NCBI RefSeq assembly: GCF_013415845.1
Contig: NZ_CP058907.1
Span: 5,043,501-5,107,500 of the forward strand
Source: Rhodopseudomonas palustris
GTDB taxonomy: Bacteria; Pseudomonadota; Alphaproteobacteria; Rhizobiales; Xanthobacteraceae
DNA length: 64,000 nt
Direction: 5' to 3'
The notes below the pieces were generated by a model. It made no database searches, was not told the origin of the DNA, and saw nothing but the letters and a program-made list of their open reading frames with translations. The stretch's first letter is position 1, and each line of letters opens with the position of its first letter. Position numbers and translations under genes: made by a program. This document shows, in pieces, positions 27,922 through 35,529 of the stretch.

Positions 27922-28450
27922 CGTCCTGCCCTATCCGCCGCCACACATCGAGCAGCACGGCGGCGCCGACCTTGTCGGTCGGATCGAGCTCGAGCAGCTT
28001 TTCGACCGCCGCGTGACCTTCGTCGAGCTGGCCGAGCCGCATCTGCAAATACGCGTAGGCCTTCAGCGCGAACAGATAGAACCGCGGCAGCACCGCCGAG
28101 TAGCTGGAGAACTCGGCATCGCCGCGCCGCACCTTGCGCCAGTCGGATGCGAGGCCGTTGTCGCGGGCAGCCTTGCACAGGCAGGCCTGCGCCACTTCTA
28201 GCGCCTCGCCGAGGCGGCCCTTGTAGAAATAGAAACGGTACAACCCAATCAGCACTGCGGCGTGGTCGGGTGCCAGCAGATGAGCCTCGCGCAGATGTTG
28301 CTCCGCCAGCGCCTCGCTCTGATAGTCGCGCCCCGCCAATTCAAGATGCCGATGCGCATCCGCCGGCAGACCAGCGCCGAGCAGCGCCCCGGCCAATAGC
28401 GACTGCTCCGGGCCGGACATCGTCAGCTCGCTGTGCATCAGGTCGGGCAT
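27911..28450 (-). CDS. TPR-like helical-repeat protein of the nif operon
   Basis: A 179-residue, all-helical protein with at least three TPR-like units: ALAEQHLREAHLLAPDHAAVL, FYKGRLGEALEVAQACL and YLQMRLGQLDEGHAAVEKL, the last followed by ELDPTD. Such repeats normally mediate protein-protein contacts. It starts 4 bases after the IscA-like gene and overlaps the LRV gene, so it is an integral part of the operon. Function unknown. Confidence 0.75.
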   Translation of the reverse strand: MPDLMHSELTMSGPEQSLLAGALLGAGLPADAHRHLELAGRDYQSEALAEQHLREAHLLAPDHAAVLIGLYRFYFYKGRLGEALEVAQACLCKAARDNGLASDWRKVRRGDAEFSSYSAVLPRFYLFALKAYAYLQMRLGQLDEGHAAVEKLLELDPTDKVGAAVLLDVWRRIGQDDDD

Positions 28451-28453
28451 GGC

Positions 28454-28810
28454 TCACAGCTCCCGCAGCTGATGCAGACCGGCGGCCGGCTTGGGGCCGC
28501 TGTCGCTGGCGCACTGACAGTTCGATCCCTTCGGATCGTGGAACATGAAGCCGCTCGAGGTCGGCGTCTCCATGAAATCGATCACCACGCCTTCGAGCAG
28601 CTTCAAGCTCGATTCCGGCAGAAACAGCTTGTAGTCGCCGCGATCGACCACCGCGTCGCCGGTGTGCGGCGCGCCGGCGATATCGAACTGGGCCGACAGG
28701 CCAGAGCAGCCGCCGGCGCTGACCACCAGGCGGAAGCCACCGGTACCGCCGCTGAACCGCAGCATGCGACGGATGAATTTTTCGGCCGAGGGGGTGAAGC
28801 TCATATCCAT
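28454..28810 (-). CDS. IscA/HesB-like protein, nif-associated
   Basis: A 118-residue A-type Fe-S carrier. Conserved cysteines are Cys35 (SAGGCSGLSAQF) and Cys98/Cys100 (NCQCAS). It has an 18-residue C-terminal extension beyond the usual end. It lies between fdxN and the TPR-like gene in the nifB operon. It differs clearly from the copy before nifU (14651), so each may serve a different target. Confidence 0.88.
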   Translation of the reverse strand: MDMSFTPSAEKFIRRMLRFSGGTGGFRLVVSAGGCSGLSAQFDIAGAPHTGDAVVDRGDYKLFLPESSLKLLEGVVIDFMETPTSSGFMFHDPKGSNCQCASDSGPKPAAGLHQLREL

Positions 28811-28820
28811 CGGAATCGCC

Positions 28821-29042
28821 TCATGCTGCCTGGTAGCGCGGGACGGAATTGTCGATCACGCAGGTGCCGTCGACCGGGCACACCGCGACACATTGCGGCT
28901 CATCGTAGTGGCCGATGCACTCCGAGCACTTCGAAGGGTCGATCGCAAAAGTGCCGGCCTTTTCGAAGATCGCCACATTCGGGCACTGCGGCTCGCAGGC
29001 CGAGCAGCCGGTGCATTGCGAGGCGACGATCTTGTAGGCCAT
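28821..29042 (-). CDS. fdxN: FdxN-type ferredoxin (2x[4Fe-4S])
   Basis: A 73-residue bacterial-type ferredoxin with [13 protein letters not shown] and the long-spaced [18 protein letters not shown] motif. This C-X2-C-X8-C-X3-C second motif marks FdxN-like, low-potential ferredoxins of nif clusters. It is 23 bases after nifB and is a probable electron donor to NifH or to NifB. The frame extends to 29249, but [10 protein letters not shown] is the family start and is preceded by AAGGGGAAC. Confidence 0.93.
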   Translation of the reverse strand: MAYKIVASQCTGCSACEPQCPNVAIFEKAGTFAIDPSKCSECIGHYDEPQCVAVCPVDGTCVIDNSVPRYQAA

Positions 29043-29065
29043 GGTCGTTCCCCTTCCGCGTCGTC

Positions 29066-30622
29066 CTAGGCCTCGGTGAACGCGCCCTGGCGGATCGTGG
29101 CATCGCCTCGCGCGACGTGGCGGATCTCCGACTTTCCGACGCGTTCCAGGTACTGCTTGAAATACGCGATCACCGACTGCTCGATGTATTCGAATGCGTA
29201 GGTCTCGACTGCCTCGATGCCGGCGCCGGCGAGCGAGTCCTTCGGGCACATGCCGATCTTGGCGACCAGAACGGCGGTGCAGTCATTCAGCGCCTTGAGG
29301 ATCGGCTCGATACCGGTTTCGCTGGCGTAGCCGCCTTCGCAATACAGATCGACACGGCGGTGGCCGACAAACTTCGCACCGGCGGTCGACACCTCGTAGA
29401 TCTGGAACTCGTGGGCGTGGCCGAAGTGCTCGTTGATAACGCCGCCGCCCTTGGTGGCGATCGCCACCTGGATCTTGATGGTCGCCGTCTCGTCGGCGAG
29501 CTTCTCCAGCTCGCGCTGCTTGGCGACTGCGATCGCGTCGCGCTCGGCCTCGACCTTGGCCTGGTAGGCCTGGCGCGCGGCGAGGTCGTATTCGACGTCC
29601 ATCGCCATCACCTTTTCGGTGGTGAACTCGGCGCTGCGATCCTCGCCGAGCAGGCCGACCGCGTCGGCGCGGCACTGCCGGCAGTGCCGCATCATGTTCA
29701 TCTCGCCTTCGCAGGCGTCCTGCAGCGCCTTCAGCTCCTGCGCGGTCGGGCCGCGCTGGCCCGACAGGCCGAACGCAGTGCCGTGCTCGGCTTCGGAAAT
29801 CAGCGGCATGATGTTGTGCAGGAAGGCGCCGCGCGACTTCACCGCCTTGTTGACCTCGATCAGGTGCTCGTCGTTGATGCCCGGGATCATCACCGAGTTG
29901 ACCTTCACCAGGATGCCGCGTGCGACCAGCATCTCCAGTCCGAGCAACTGCCGCTCGCTGAGGATCTTCGACGCCTCGACGCCGGTGTAACGGCGGTGAT
30001 TGTAGAAGATCCACGGGTAGATCTTCGCGCCGACCTCCGGATCGACCATATTGATCGTGATGGTGACGTGATCGACCTTCATGGCGGCGATCTGCTCGAC
30101 ATAGTCGGGCAGCATCAGGCCGTTGGTCGACAGGCACAGCTTGATGTCGGGCGCGGTCTCGGTGACCAGCTCGAAGGTCTTGAAGGTCTTGGCCGGATTG
30201 GCAAGCGCATCACCCGGACCGGCGATGCCAAGTACGGTCATCTGCGGGATGGTCGAGGCTACTGCGACGACTTTGCGCGCGGCCTGCTCCGGGGTCAGCT
30301 TCTCGCTGACCACGCCGGGACGGGATTCATTGGCGCAATCGTATTTGCGATTGCAGTAATTGCACTGGATGTTGCACGCGGGCGCGACCGCGACGTGCAT
30401 GCGGGCGAAGTGATGATGCGCCTGCTCGCTGTAGCAGGGATGATTCTTCACCTTCTCCCAGACTTCCGGCGGCAGATCGCTGGGGCCAGCGGCCGAGCCG
30501 CAGCCGGTCTTGCCGGCGCCGCTCTTGCTGCTGCAGCCCGATTGCGCCGCGCTCTTGCGCATCTCGTCGAACGACGTCGTTCCCAGCGCGCTGAAATCGT
30601 GCAGTTGCAGCAGCTTGCTCAT
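29066..30622 (-). CDS. nifB: NifB, FeMo-co biosynthesis radical SAM enzyme
   Basis: A 518-residue two-domain NifB. The radical-SAM motif C-X3-C-X2-C is at Cys83, Cys87 and Cys90 ([10 protein letters not shown]). The C-terminal part (from about residue 390, [26 protein letters not shown]) is a NifX-like cofactor-binding domain. It makes NifB-co, the 8Fe core of FeMo-co, with carbide from SAM. It follows a ferredoxin gene by 158 bases; the spacer holds a stem-loop at 30732-30767. Confidence 0.97.
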   Translation of the reverse strand: MSKLLQLHDFSALGTTSFDEMRKSAAQSGCSSKSGAGKTGCGSAAGPSDLPPEVWEKVKNHPCYSEQAHHHFARMHVAVAPACNIQCNYCNRKYDCANESRPGVVSEKLTPEQAARKVVAVASTIPQMTVLGIAGPGDALANPAKTFKTFELVTETAPDIKLCLSTNGLMLPDYVEQIAAMKVDHVTITINMVDPEVGAKIYPWIFYNHRRYTGVEASKILSERQLLGLEMLVARGILVKVNSVMIPGINDEHLIEVNKAVKSRGAFLHNIMPLISEAEHGTAFGLSGQRGPTAQELKALQDACEGEMNMMRHCRQCRADAVGLLGEDRSAEFTTEKVMAMDVEYDLAARQAYQAKVEAERDAIAVAKQRELEKLADETATIKIQVAIATKGGGVINEHFGHAHEFQIYEVSTAGAKFVGHRRVDLYCEGGYASETGIEPILKALNDCTAVLVAKIGMCPKDSLAGAGIEAVETYAFEYIEQSVIAYFKQYLERVGKSEIRHVARGDATIRQGAFTEA

Positions 30623-30731
30623 ATCCGGGCCTCGTTCGATCGCCGCACGACGGGCGGCTTGTCGGTGGGTGATGGTGCTGCAACCGAGCCGGCGAAGATC
30701 AGGAGCGATCCGCGGGCGCGGCGATCCATTG

Positions 30732-30767
30732 AAGACGGCGTCCGACGGTCAAGGCGTCGGCCGTCTT
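30732..30767 (-). terminator. Stem-loop between ferredoxin and nifB (partial terminator?)
   Basis: AAGACGGC (30732-30739) pairs with GCCGTCTT (30760-30767), with inner CGACG/CGTCG pairing possible. There is no T-run on the minus strand. It may stabilise the upstream ferredoxin message or attenuate transcription into nifB. Confidence 0.45.
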
Positions 30768-30780
30768 GCAAGATCACGCG

Positions 30781-30975
30781 TCAGGCCGGCACGCAGGTGT
30801 TGTCGACCGGGCAGACCGAGACGCACTGCGGCTTGTCGAACTGACCTTCGCACTCGGTGCACTTGGTCGCGTCGATCACATAGGTGCCGCGCTTCATGCT
30901 GATCGCAGCGTTCGGGCATTCGAATTCACACGCACCGCAGACGGTGCACTGGGAGGTAACAATCTTGTAGGCCAT
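30781..30975 (-). CDS. FdxN-type ferredoxin, first gene of the nifB operon
   Basis: A 64-residue ferredoxin with two cluster motifs, [13 protein letters not shown] and [18 protein letters not shown]. It is closely related to the fdxN at 28821 (both begin MAYKIV.SQCT), so the two flanking nifB are probably duplicates. Upstream are two exact NifA sites. It is a likely electron donor in nitrogen fixation. Confidence 0.92.
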
Positions 30976-31014
30976 GGTCGGCTCCTGGTTCGCAGAGGGC
31001 TGCTGACCAGTTGT

Positions 31015-31034
31015 CTTTCAAGCCGCGTGCCAGA
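31015..31034 (-). promoter_or_regulatory. Variant sigma-54 promoter of the ferredoxin-nifB operon
   Basis: The minus strand reads CTGGCACGCGGCTTGAAAG. The -24 half (TGGCACG) is perfect but the -12 dinucleotide is GA (31019-31018) where GC is nearly invariant. Position fits: about 30 bases before the ferredoxin start and 60-75 bases from the NifA sites. Confidence 0.6.
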
Positions 31035-31087
31035 TGCCTGATGATTGATTTTAAAGAGTTATTTCTCGCCCTGAGGGGCTGTGCCGG

Positions 31088-31121
31088 TGTAAGGCCCCCG
31101 ACACTTGTCGCAAGTCTGACA
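31088..31121. promoter_or_regulatory. Two tandem NifA upstream activator sites
   Basis: Exact TGT-N10-ACA matches at 31088-31103 and 31106-31121, separated by two bases. They serve the ferredoxin-nifB operon. Confidence 0.82.
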
Positions 31122-31246
31122 GGCATCCTGACCCGTCATCGAACTTCGCAAGACACCACAATGATCTGCTTCGAAGCGCCCACAGACAGACAAGGCGCGG
31201 CGCCAGGGGGCGTCGCGCCTTGTCTGATGATTTCAAGCGAGAAGGG

Positions 31247-33001
31247 TCAGAAGTGCTTGAGCTCGATGTTGTGCTTCTTCAGCGCGTAGCCGATCTGGCG
31301 CGGCGTGAGGCCGAGAATGCGTGCGGCCTTCGCCTGCACCCACCCGGCTCGCTCCATGGCGTTGATCAGCCGCTCGCGCTCCGACATGTTCGATTCGTCG
31401 GATGGCATCTCGGAACGAACCGGCGCCGGCGCAAAATCATCCGCTGATGCGACCGGCTCGCGCGGATGGACGATTTCCACCGGCGCCTTGCGCGGCAGCA
31501 CCTGCAGGGGGATTTCGGGGCGTGGGCGCTCAGGCGCGGGCTCGGCGTGGCCTTTCCACAGGATCGCCGACAGGCACTCGTCCTGATGACAGGCGAAATC
31601 GCTGTCGCGGATTTCCGGCCCCATCGCCAGGGTGGCGGTGCGGCGCACGCAGTTCTCCAGCTCGCGGACGTTGCCGGGGAACGAGCAGGCCTTCAGCAGA
31701 TCCAGCGCGTGCGACTCGAAGGCCAGCTCGCGGCCGTTCTCCTTGTTGAAGTTCTTCAGGAATTCGCTCGCCAGAAGCGGGATGTCGCTGGGCCGGTCGC
31801 GCAGCGGCGGCAGGATCATCGGCACTACATTGATGCGGTAATACAGATCGGCGCGGAATTCCTTGCGCGCCACCGCCTCTTCCAGATTGCGGTTGGTCGC
31901 GGCGACGATGCGGACATTGACCTTGATGGTCTGGTTGCCGCCGACCCGTTCGAATTCCTGTTCCTGCAAGACGCGCAGCAGCTTGGCCTGGAACGACGCG
32001 GAGATCTCACCGATCTCGTCGAGGAACAGCGTGCCCTTGTCGGCGAGCTCGAACCGGCCCTTGCGCGAGGCGATCGCGCCGGTGAACGCGCCCTTCTCGT
32101 GCCCGAACAGCTCGGACTCCAGCACCGATTCCGGCAGCGCCGCGCAGTTGATCTTGATGAACGGGCCGTTGGCGCGCGCCGACAATTCGTGGATCGCTTT
32201 TGCGATCAGCTCCTTGCCGGTTCCCGACTCGCCGCGCAGCAACACGGGCGACTGCGACTTGGCGATGATGCTGACCTTGGCCAGCAGTTTGCGGATCGCC
32301 GGGCTCTCGCCGACGATGCCGTCGACCTTGACCCGCTTGCGCTCGCGCTCCGGCTTCAGCTCGGACAGTTCCTTCTGCAGCCGGTGGCTTTCCGCCATCA
32401 GCCGCTCGCGGTCGCGGGCGACGACGCGGTGCAGCTTCACGGTTTGGCCGATCAGATTGGCCACCATGGTGAGGAAGCGCACGTCGGCGTCCATCCGGAA
32501 GTGCGAACGGCCATCGCGGACGCGGTCGATACTCAGCGTCCCCACCACCCGCGAGTCGATCCGGATCGGCACGCCGATGAACGACACCCGGATTTCGTCG
32601 GTGGCGCCGAGCGCCATGGCATCGGCGGCGGTGAACATCGGATGGGCGGAGACGTTGTCGGCGACCAGCGGCACCGCGGTCGCGACGATCTGGTCGATCG
32701 CCTTCTGCGGCAGCCGGGCGCGATAGCGGTTGTCGCTGCCCTCATTCCAGCCGACCCCGACGGTAATATCGGGCACGCCGTCATCGGCGAGCAGCGACAC
32801 CACGCCGTTGCGCATCTGCAAAAATGACTGCAGCAGGTTGACGACGTTGGCGAGGGTGATCTCCAACCGCGCCGGTGAGGTGAGGATTTTCGAGATCTCG
32901 AAAATGCCGGTGAGCGCGATGTCACTCAGCGGTATCGGAGGATGGGTCATCGAAGGCGACGGGTACTCGTTATCGACAAGGCGAATTTCGCGCTGAGCCA
33001 T
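31247..33001 (-). CDS. nifA: NifA, sigma-54-dependent activator of nif genes
   Basis: A 584-residue enhancer-binding protein. Order: GAF domain (about 30-190), AAA+ domain with Walker A GESGTGKE at 257-264 and the sigma-54-contacting GAFTGA at 304-309, an interdomain linker, and a Fis-type HTH (about 545-580, QAKAARILGLTPRQIGYALKK). The cysteine pattern C439-X11-C451-X19-C471-X4-C476 is that of directly oxygen-sensitive alphaproteobacterial NifA. It lies downstream of fixR on the same strand. Confidence 0.96.
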   Translation of the reverse strand: MAQREIRLVDNEYPSPSMTHPPIPLSDIALTGIFEISKILTSPARLEITLANVVNLLQSFLQMRNGVVSLLADDGVPDITVGVGWNEGSDNRYRARLPQKAIDQIVATAVPLVADNVSAHPMFTAADAMALGATDEIRVSFIGVPIRIDSRVVGTLSIDRVRDGRSHFRMDADVRFLTMVANLIGQTVKLHRVVARDRERLMAESHRLQKELSELKPERERKRVKVDGIVGESPAIRKLLAKVSIIAKSQSPVLLRGESGTGKELIAKAIHELSARANGPFIKINCAALPESVLESELFGHEKGAFTGAIASRKGRFELADKGTLFLDEIGEISASFQAKLLRVLQEQEFERVGGNQTIKVNVRIVAATNRNLEEAVARKEFRADLYYRINVVPMILPPLRDRPSDIPLLASEFLKNFNKENGRELAFESHALDLLKACSFPGNVRELENCVRRTATLAMGPEIRDSDFACHQDECLSAILWKGHAEPAPERPRPEIPLQVLPRKAPVEIVHPREPVASADDFAPAPVRSEMPSDESNMSERERLINAMERAGWVQAKAARILGLTPRQIGYALKKHNIELKHF

Positions 33002-33313
33002 AGCTGGTCTCCATCGCTCCCGAGCCTTCCCCCGTCAGATCCGGAGCATTGGCGGATTGTGGATGAATTCCAACCAGATGTCGTGCTCATCTTGGCTGCA
33101 TGACTGCGGAAGTTATGGCTAGCTCTGCTTAGTTCATTACCACTGGCAAAAATACTGATAATCAACTGATTACTACCCTAGCACCAGTCCGCCGCCGCTC
33201 CTGCATTGACGCAGCGCAAAACTGATCGACCAAAAGAACGGCAGCCAGCAGACGCCGCGTGTGATTGCCAATCAGCCGCAAACTAATTGCGAACTATTCG
33301 CTCAGGCTAGCAC
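33002..33313 (-). promoter_or_regulatory. fixR-nifA intergenic region with FixK-type box
   Basis: A 312-base gap, less GC-rich than the genes around it. TTGACGCAGCGCAA (33206-33219) fits the FixK2 pattern in both orientations. An AT-rich stretch TGATAATCAACTGATTA lies at about 33157-33173. nifA may thus have its own microaerobic promoter in addition to read-through from fixR. No GG-N10-GC element was noticed here. Confidence 0.4.
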
Positions 33314-34210
33314 TCAGACGTGCTGACCGCCATTGATGTGGATTTCTTCGCCGGTGACATAGCTGGCCGCATCCGAGCACAGGAAGAACATCACCTTGGC
33401 GACTTCCTCAGGGGTTCCGATCCGGCGCATCGGAATCGTTGGCGCCAGCATTGCCTCGGTCTCGGGCGACAGGATGTCGGTCTTGATCTCACCCGGCGCG
33501 ATCGCATTTACCCGGATGCCGTAGGGCGCGTAGTCATGCGCCATCTCACGGGTCAGGCAGGTCAGCGCCGCTTTCGAGGTGGCGTAGGCGCTGCCGGCGA
33601 ACGGATGCACGCGCGAGCCGACGATCGAGGTGACGTTGACGATCGAGCCCTGGCCGGCGCGCAGTTCGTCGAACAGCCCCTGCGCCAGCATCACCGGTGC
33701 CAGCAGGTTGACGTGGAACACGCTCATCCAGGTGCCGACCGGCGTGTTCAACGAGGTCAGCCGTTCGCCCTCGGCGCTCTTGGGGGAGATCGCCGCATTG
33801 TTGATCAGGGCGTTCAATGGGCCGCCGCCGAGCTTCTCTTTCAGTTCGTCGATCGCCCGGGGCACCGCGCGATGGTCGGCGAGTTCGACCGCGACGTGAT
33901 TCTCGAGGCCGGTCGCCCACGGACAGCGGTCGTCGGCGAACGGCTGCCGCGAGCAGGTAATGATGCGCCAGCCGGCGTCGGAGAACAGCTTGCCGGTGGC
34001 ATGGCCGATACCGCGCGACGCGCCGGTCAGGACCAGCGTCTTTTGCTTGCCGACGCGCGCCTCGCGCTGATCATTGTGAAACGGACAGGCGCCGCCTGTG
34101 GCCGACGGCATTCCGGCCGGCATACCAGGAGGCATCTCTGCGGGGCGCCCGGCAGGGGGCGAAGCGGGCGCGGGTTCGGGCCGCTCTGCGTGCAGTGGTT
34201 CAGGGTGCAC
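33314..34210 (-). CDS. fixR: FixR-type short-chain dehydrogenase
   Basis: A 298-residue SDR located upstream of nifA, the position of fixR in Bradyrhizobium. The NAD(P) motif TGASRGIG is at 62-69, NNAA follows, and the catalytic Ser (NVTSIVGS) and YATSK are present. A Pro/Met-rich N-terminal extension of about 55 residues contains GACPFHN. The start is GTG 34210, with GGAG 8 bases upstream and a sigma-54 element at 34246-34263. Its enzymatic role is unknown; in Bradyrhizobium it is dispensable for fixation while its promoter drives nifA. Confidence 0.85.
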   Translation of the reverse strand: MHPEPLHAERPEPAPASPPAGRPAEMPPGMPAGMPSATGGACPFHNDQREARVGKQKTLVLTGASRGIGHATGKLFSDAGWRIITCSRQPFADDRCPWATGLENHVAVELADHRAVPRAIDELKEKLGGGPLNALINNAAISPKSAEGERLTSLNTPVGTWMSVFHVNLLAPVMLAQGLFDELRAGQGSIVNVTSIVGSRVHPFAGSAYATSKAALTCLTREMAHDYAPYGIRVNAIAPGEIKTDILSPETEAMLAPTIPMRRIGTPEEVAKVMFFLCSDAASYVTGEEIHINGGQHV

Positions 34211-34245
34211 GGGACGGTCTCCATCGGTTTCGTTGCAAGTGAACT

Positions 34246-34263
34246 TGCATGAACCGGGCCAAC
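34246..34263 (-). promoter_or_regulatory. Sigma-54 promoter of fixR-nifA
   Basis: The minus strand reads TTGGCCCGGTTCATGCAA, with GG (34260-34259) and GC (34248-34247) at ten-base spacing. The predicted start is about 25 bases before the fixR GTG. No TGT-N10-ACA was found nearby, as is also true of the Bradyrhizobium fixR promoter, where RegR binds upstream. Confidence 0.78.
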
Positions 34264-34468
34264 CGCTACGACGTTCGATTTAGGCCGACAAACCACACCT
34301 AGTTGCCAGCCGATGTCATTACAGCGACACCGCTCGCGCCGCACAACCCGACACAACGTTGGCTTTCCGACATCAAAACCCGCCACCCATTACCACTAAC
34401 AGCGCCTGCTCGGTCTGGTCCGGCTCTTGCTTAAACAGGCTTCGGACACTGAACACAGCGTGGTGGTG

Positions 34469-35323
34469 ATGACGCAGCCTCTCCAACTCAGCGCCGGCGG
34501 CTTCGCGGTCGTGCTCGGGACTAATGAGATCGCCTCCGCCGTCGCTGTGCATCTGCACCGCGCCGGCTGCTGTGTGGTGATGTCGCACGATCCGTTTCCG
34601 CCGGTGATCCGCCGCAAGATGGCGTTTCACGATGCGCTGTATGGCGACGAAGTCACGGTCGAAGGCGTGCGTGGCGAGCGGGTCGATCACGCCACCCAGA
34701 TTTTCAAGGCGCTGCGCCGCCACGACAACGTGCTGGTGACCTGGCTGGCGCTGCCGGACCTGCTGCCGATCAGCACGGTCGACGTGCTGATCGATGCGCG
34801 GATGCAGAAGCACCGGGTGACGCCGGACCTGCGCGGGCTCGCGCGCGTCAGCGTCGGCCTCGGGCCCGGCTTCTCGACCGCGGTGAACTGCGACGTTGCG
34901 ATCGAAACCCGTCCCGGCCGCAGCGGCCTGATCGTCGGCTCCGGCTGGACCGATGCGGCCGACGGCGTCGCCAGCCCGCTCGGCGGCGTCGGAGCCGAGC
35001 GCTTCCAATATTCGCAGGCCAGCGGCCGATGGCGGACCGCGGTCGAAATCGGCAGCCGTGTCTTCAGCGGCTATCCGATCGGTCACCTCGGCGGCGTTCC
35101 GGTGCGGGCGCCGTGCGACGGCATCCTGCGCGGCGTCGTGCGCGACGGCCAGGACGTGCCGCAGGGCGTCAAGCTGCTGGAGGTGGATTCCCGCGGCCGC
35201 CATGCGCAGTGGACCGGGATCGACGATCGCGGCCGGGGCATCGCCAAGGCGGTGCTGCGCGCCGTGCAGCCGCAGACCGAAATTCGCCCGAGCTACGCGG
35301 CGCAGCCGATCGCGGTGTTCTAG
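34469..35323 (+). CDS. YqeB/EF2563-like molybdenum hydroxylase system protein
   Basis: A 284-residue protein like those of selenium-dependent molybdenum hydroxylase systems (EF2563/YqeB). Features: an N-terminal Rossmann-like part (GFAVVLGTNEIASAVAVHLHRAGCCVVM), DPFPPVIRRKMAFHDALYGDEVTVEGV, a VDVLIDARMQKH segment, and a C-terminal biotinyl/lipoyl-like GILRGVVRDGQDVPQGVKLLEVDSRG. ATG 34469 is preferred to a TTG at 34427, although its ribosome site is weak. It diverges from fixR. Function is unproven; it may act on molybdenum cofactor insertion. Confidence 0.72.
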   Translation: MTQPLQLSAGGFAVVLGTNEIASAVAVHLHRAGCCVVMSHDPFPPVIRRKMAFHDALYGDEVTVEGVRGERVDHATQIFKALRRHDNVLVTWLALPDLLPISTVDVLIDARMQKHRVTPDLRGLARVSVGLGPGFSTAVNCDVAIETRPGRSGLIVGSGWTDAADGVASPLGGVGAERFQYSQASGRWRTAVEIGSRVFSGYPIGHLGGVPVRAPCDGILRGVVRDGQDVPQGVKLLEVDSRGRHAQWTGIDDRGRGIAKAVLRAVQPQTEIRPSYAAQPIAVF

Positions 35324-35380
35324 GCGGGCGACGGCCTGCCGCTCGCCATCGCCAGGATGGCTTTCCTACATTGACTGACG

Positions 35381-35423
35381 CCTCATCCCGATGCCCGGCT
35401 TTGCCAGGCTCCTCAGGATGAGG
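35381..35423. repeat. Palindromic intergenic repeat (CCTCATCC family)
   Basis: CCTCATCC (35381-35388) pairs with GGATGAGG (35416-35423). This resembles a repeat frequent in Bradyrhizobium and Rhodopseudomonas genomes. It lies between two convergent genes. Confidence 0.55.
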
Positions 35424-35493
35424 ACTTCGGACGCTTGGCAAAGGCCAAATCCGCTTCAATCAATCGATGAAGCGCTCTAGGCCGAGCGACCCA

Positions 35494-35516
35494 GAGCGCA
35501 GCACTGGACTGCGCTC
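35494..35516 (-). terminator. Terminator-like hairpin after feoB
   Basis: GAGCGCAG (35494-35501) pairs with CTGCGCTC (35509-35516), 14 bases beyond the feoB stop on the minus strand. There is no strong T-run. Confidence 0.5.
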
Positions 35517-35529
35517 ATCGACGCCGGCA

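Noticed and set aside
30650..30730. Separate sigma-54 promoter for nifB
   Set aside because: GGCTCGGTTGC occurs on the minus strand but the GG-to-GC spacing is seven, not ten, and no NifA site is near.
28433..30844. 803-codon open frame on the plus strand
   Set aside because: Antisense to nifB, fdxN and the IscA-like gene; no recognisable domain.
31025..31038. Alternative GG-N10-GC sigma-54 element before the ferredoxin-nifB operon
   Set aside because: Spacing is right but flanking bases do not match (AGGCATC...CACGC); the TGGCACG element overlapping it is better despite the GA at -12.
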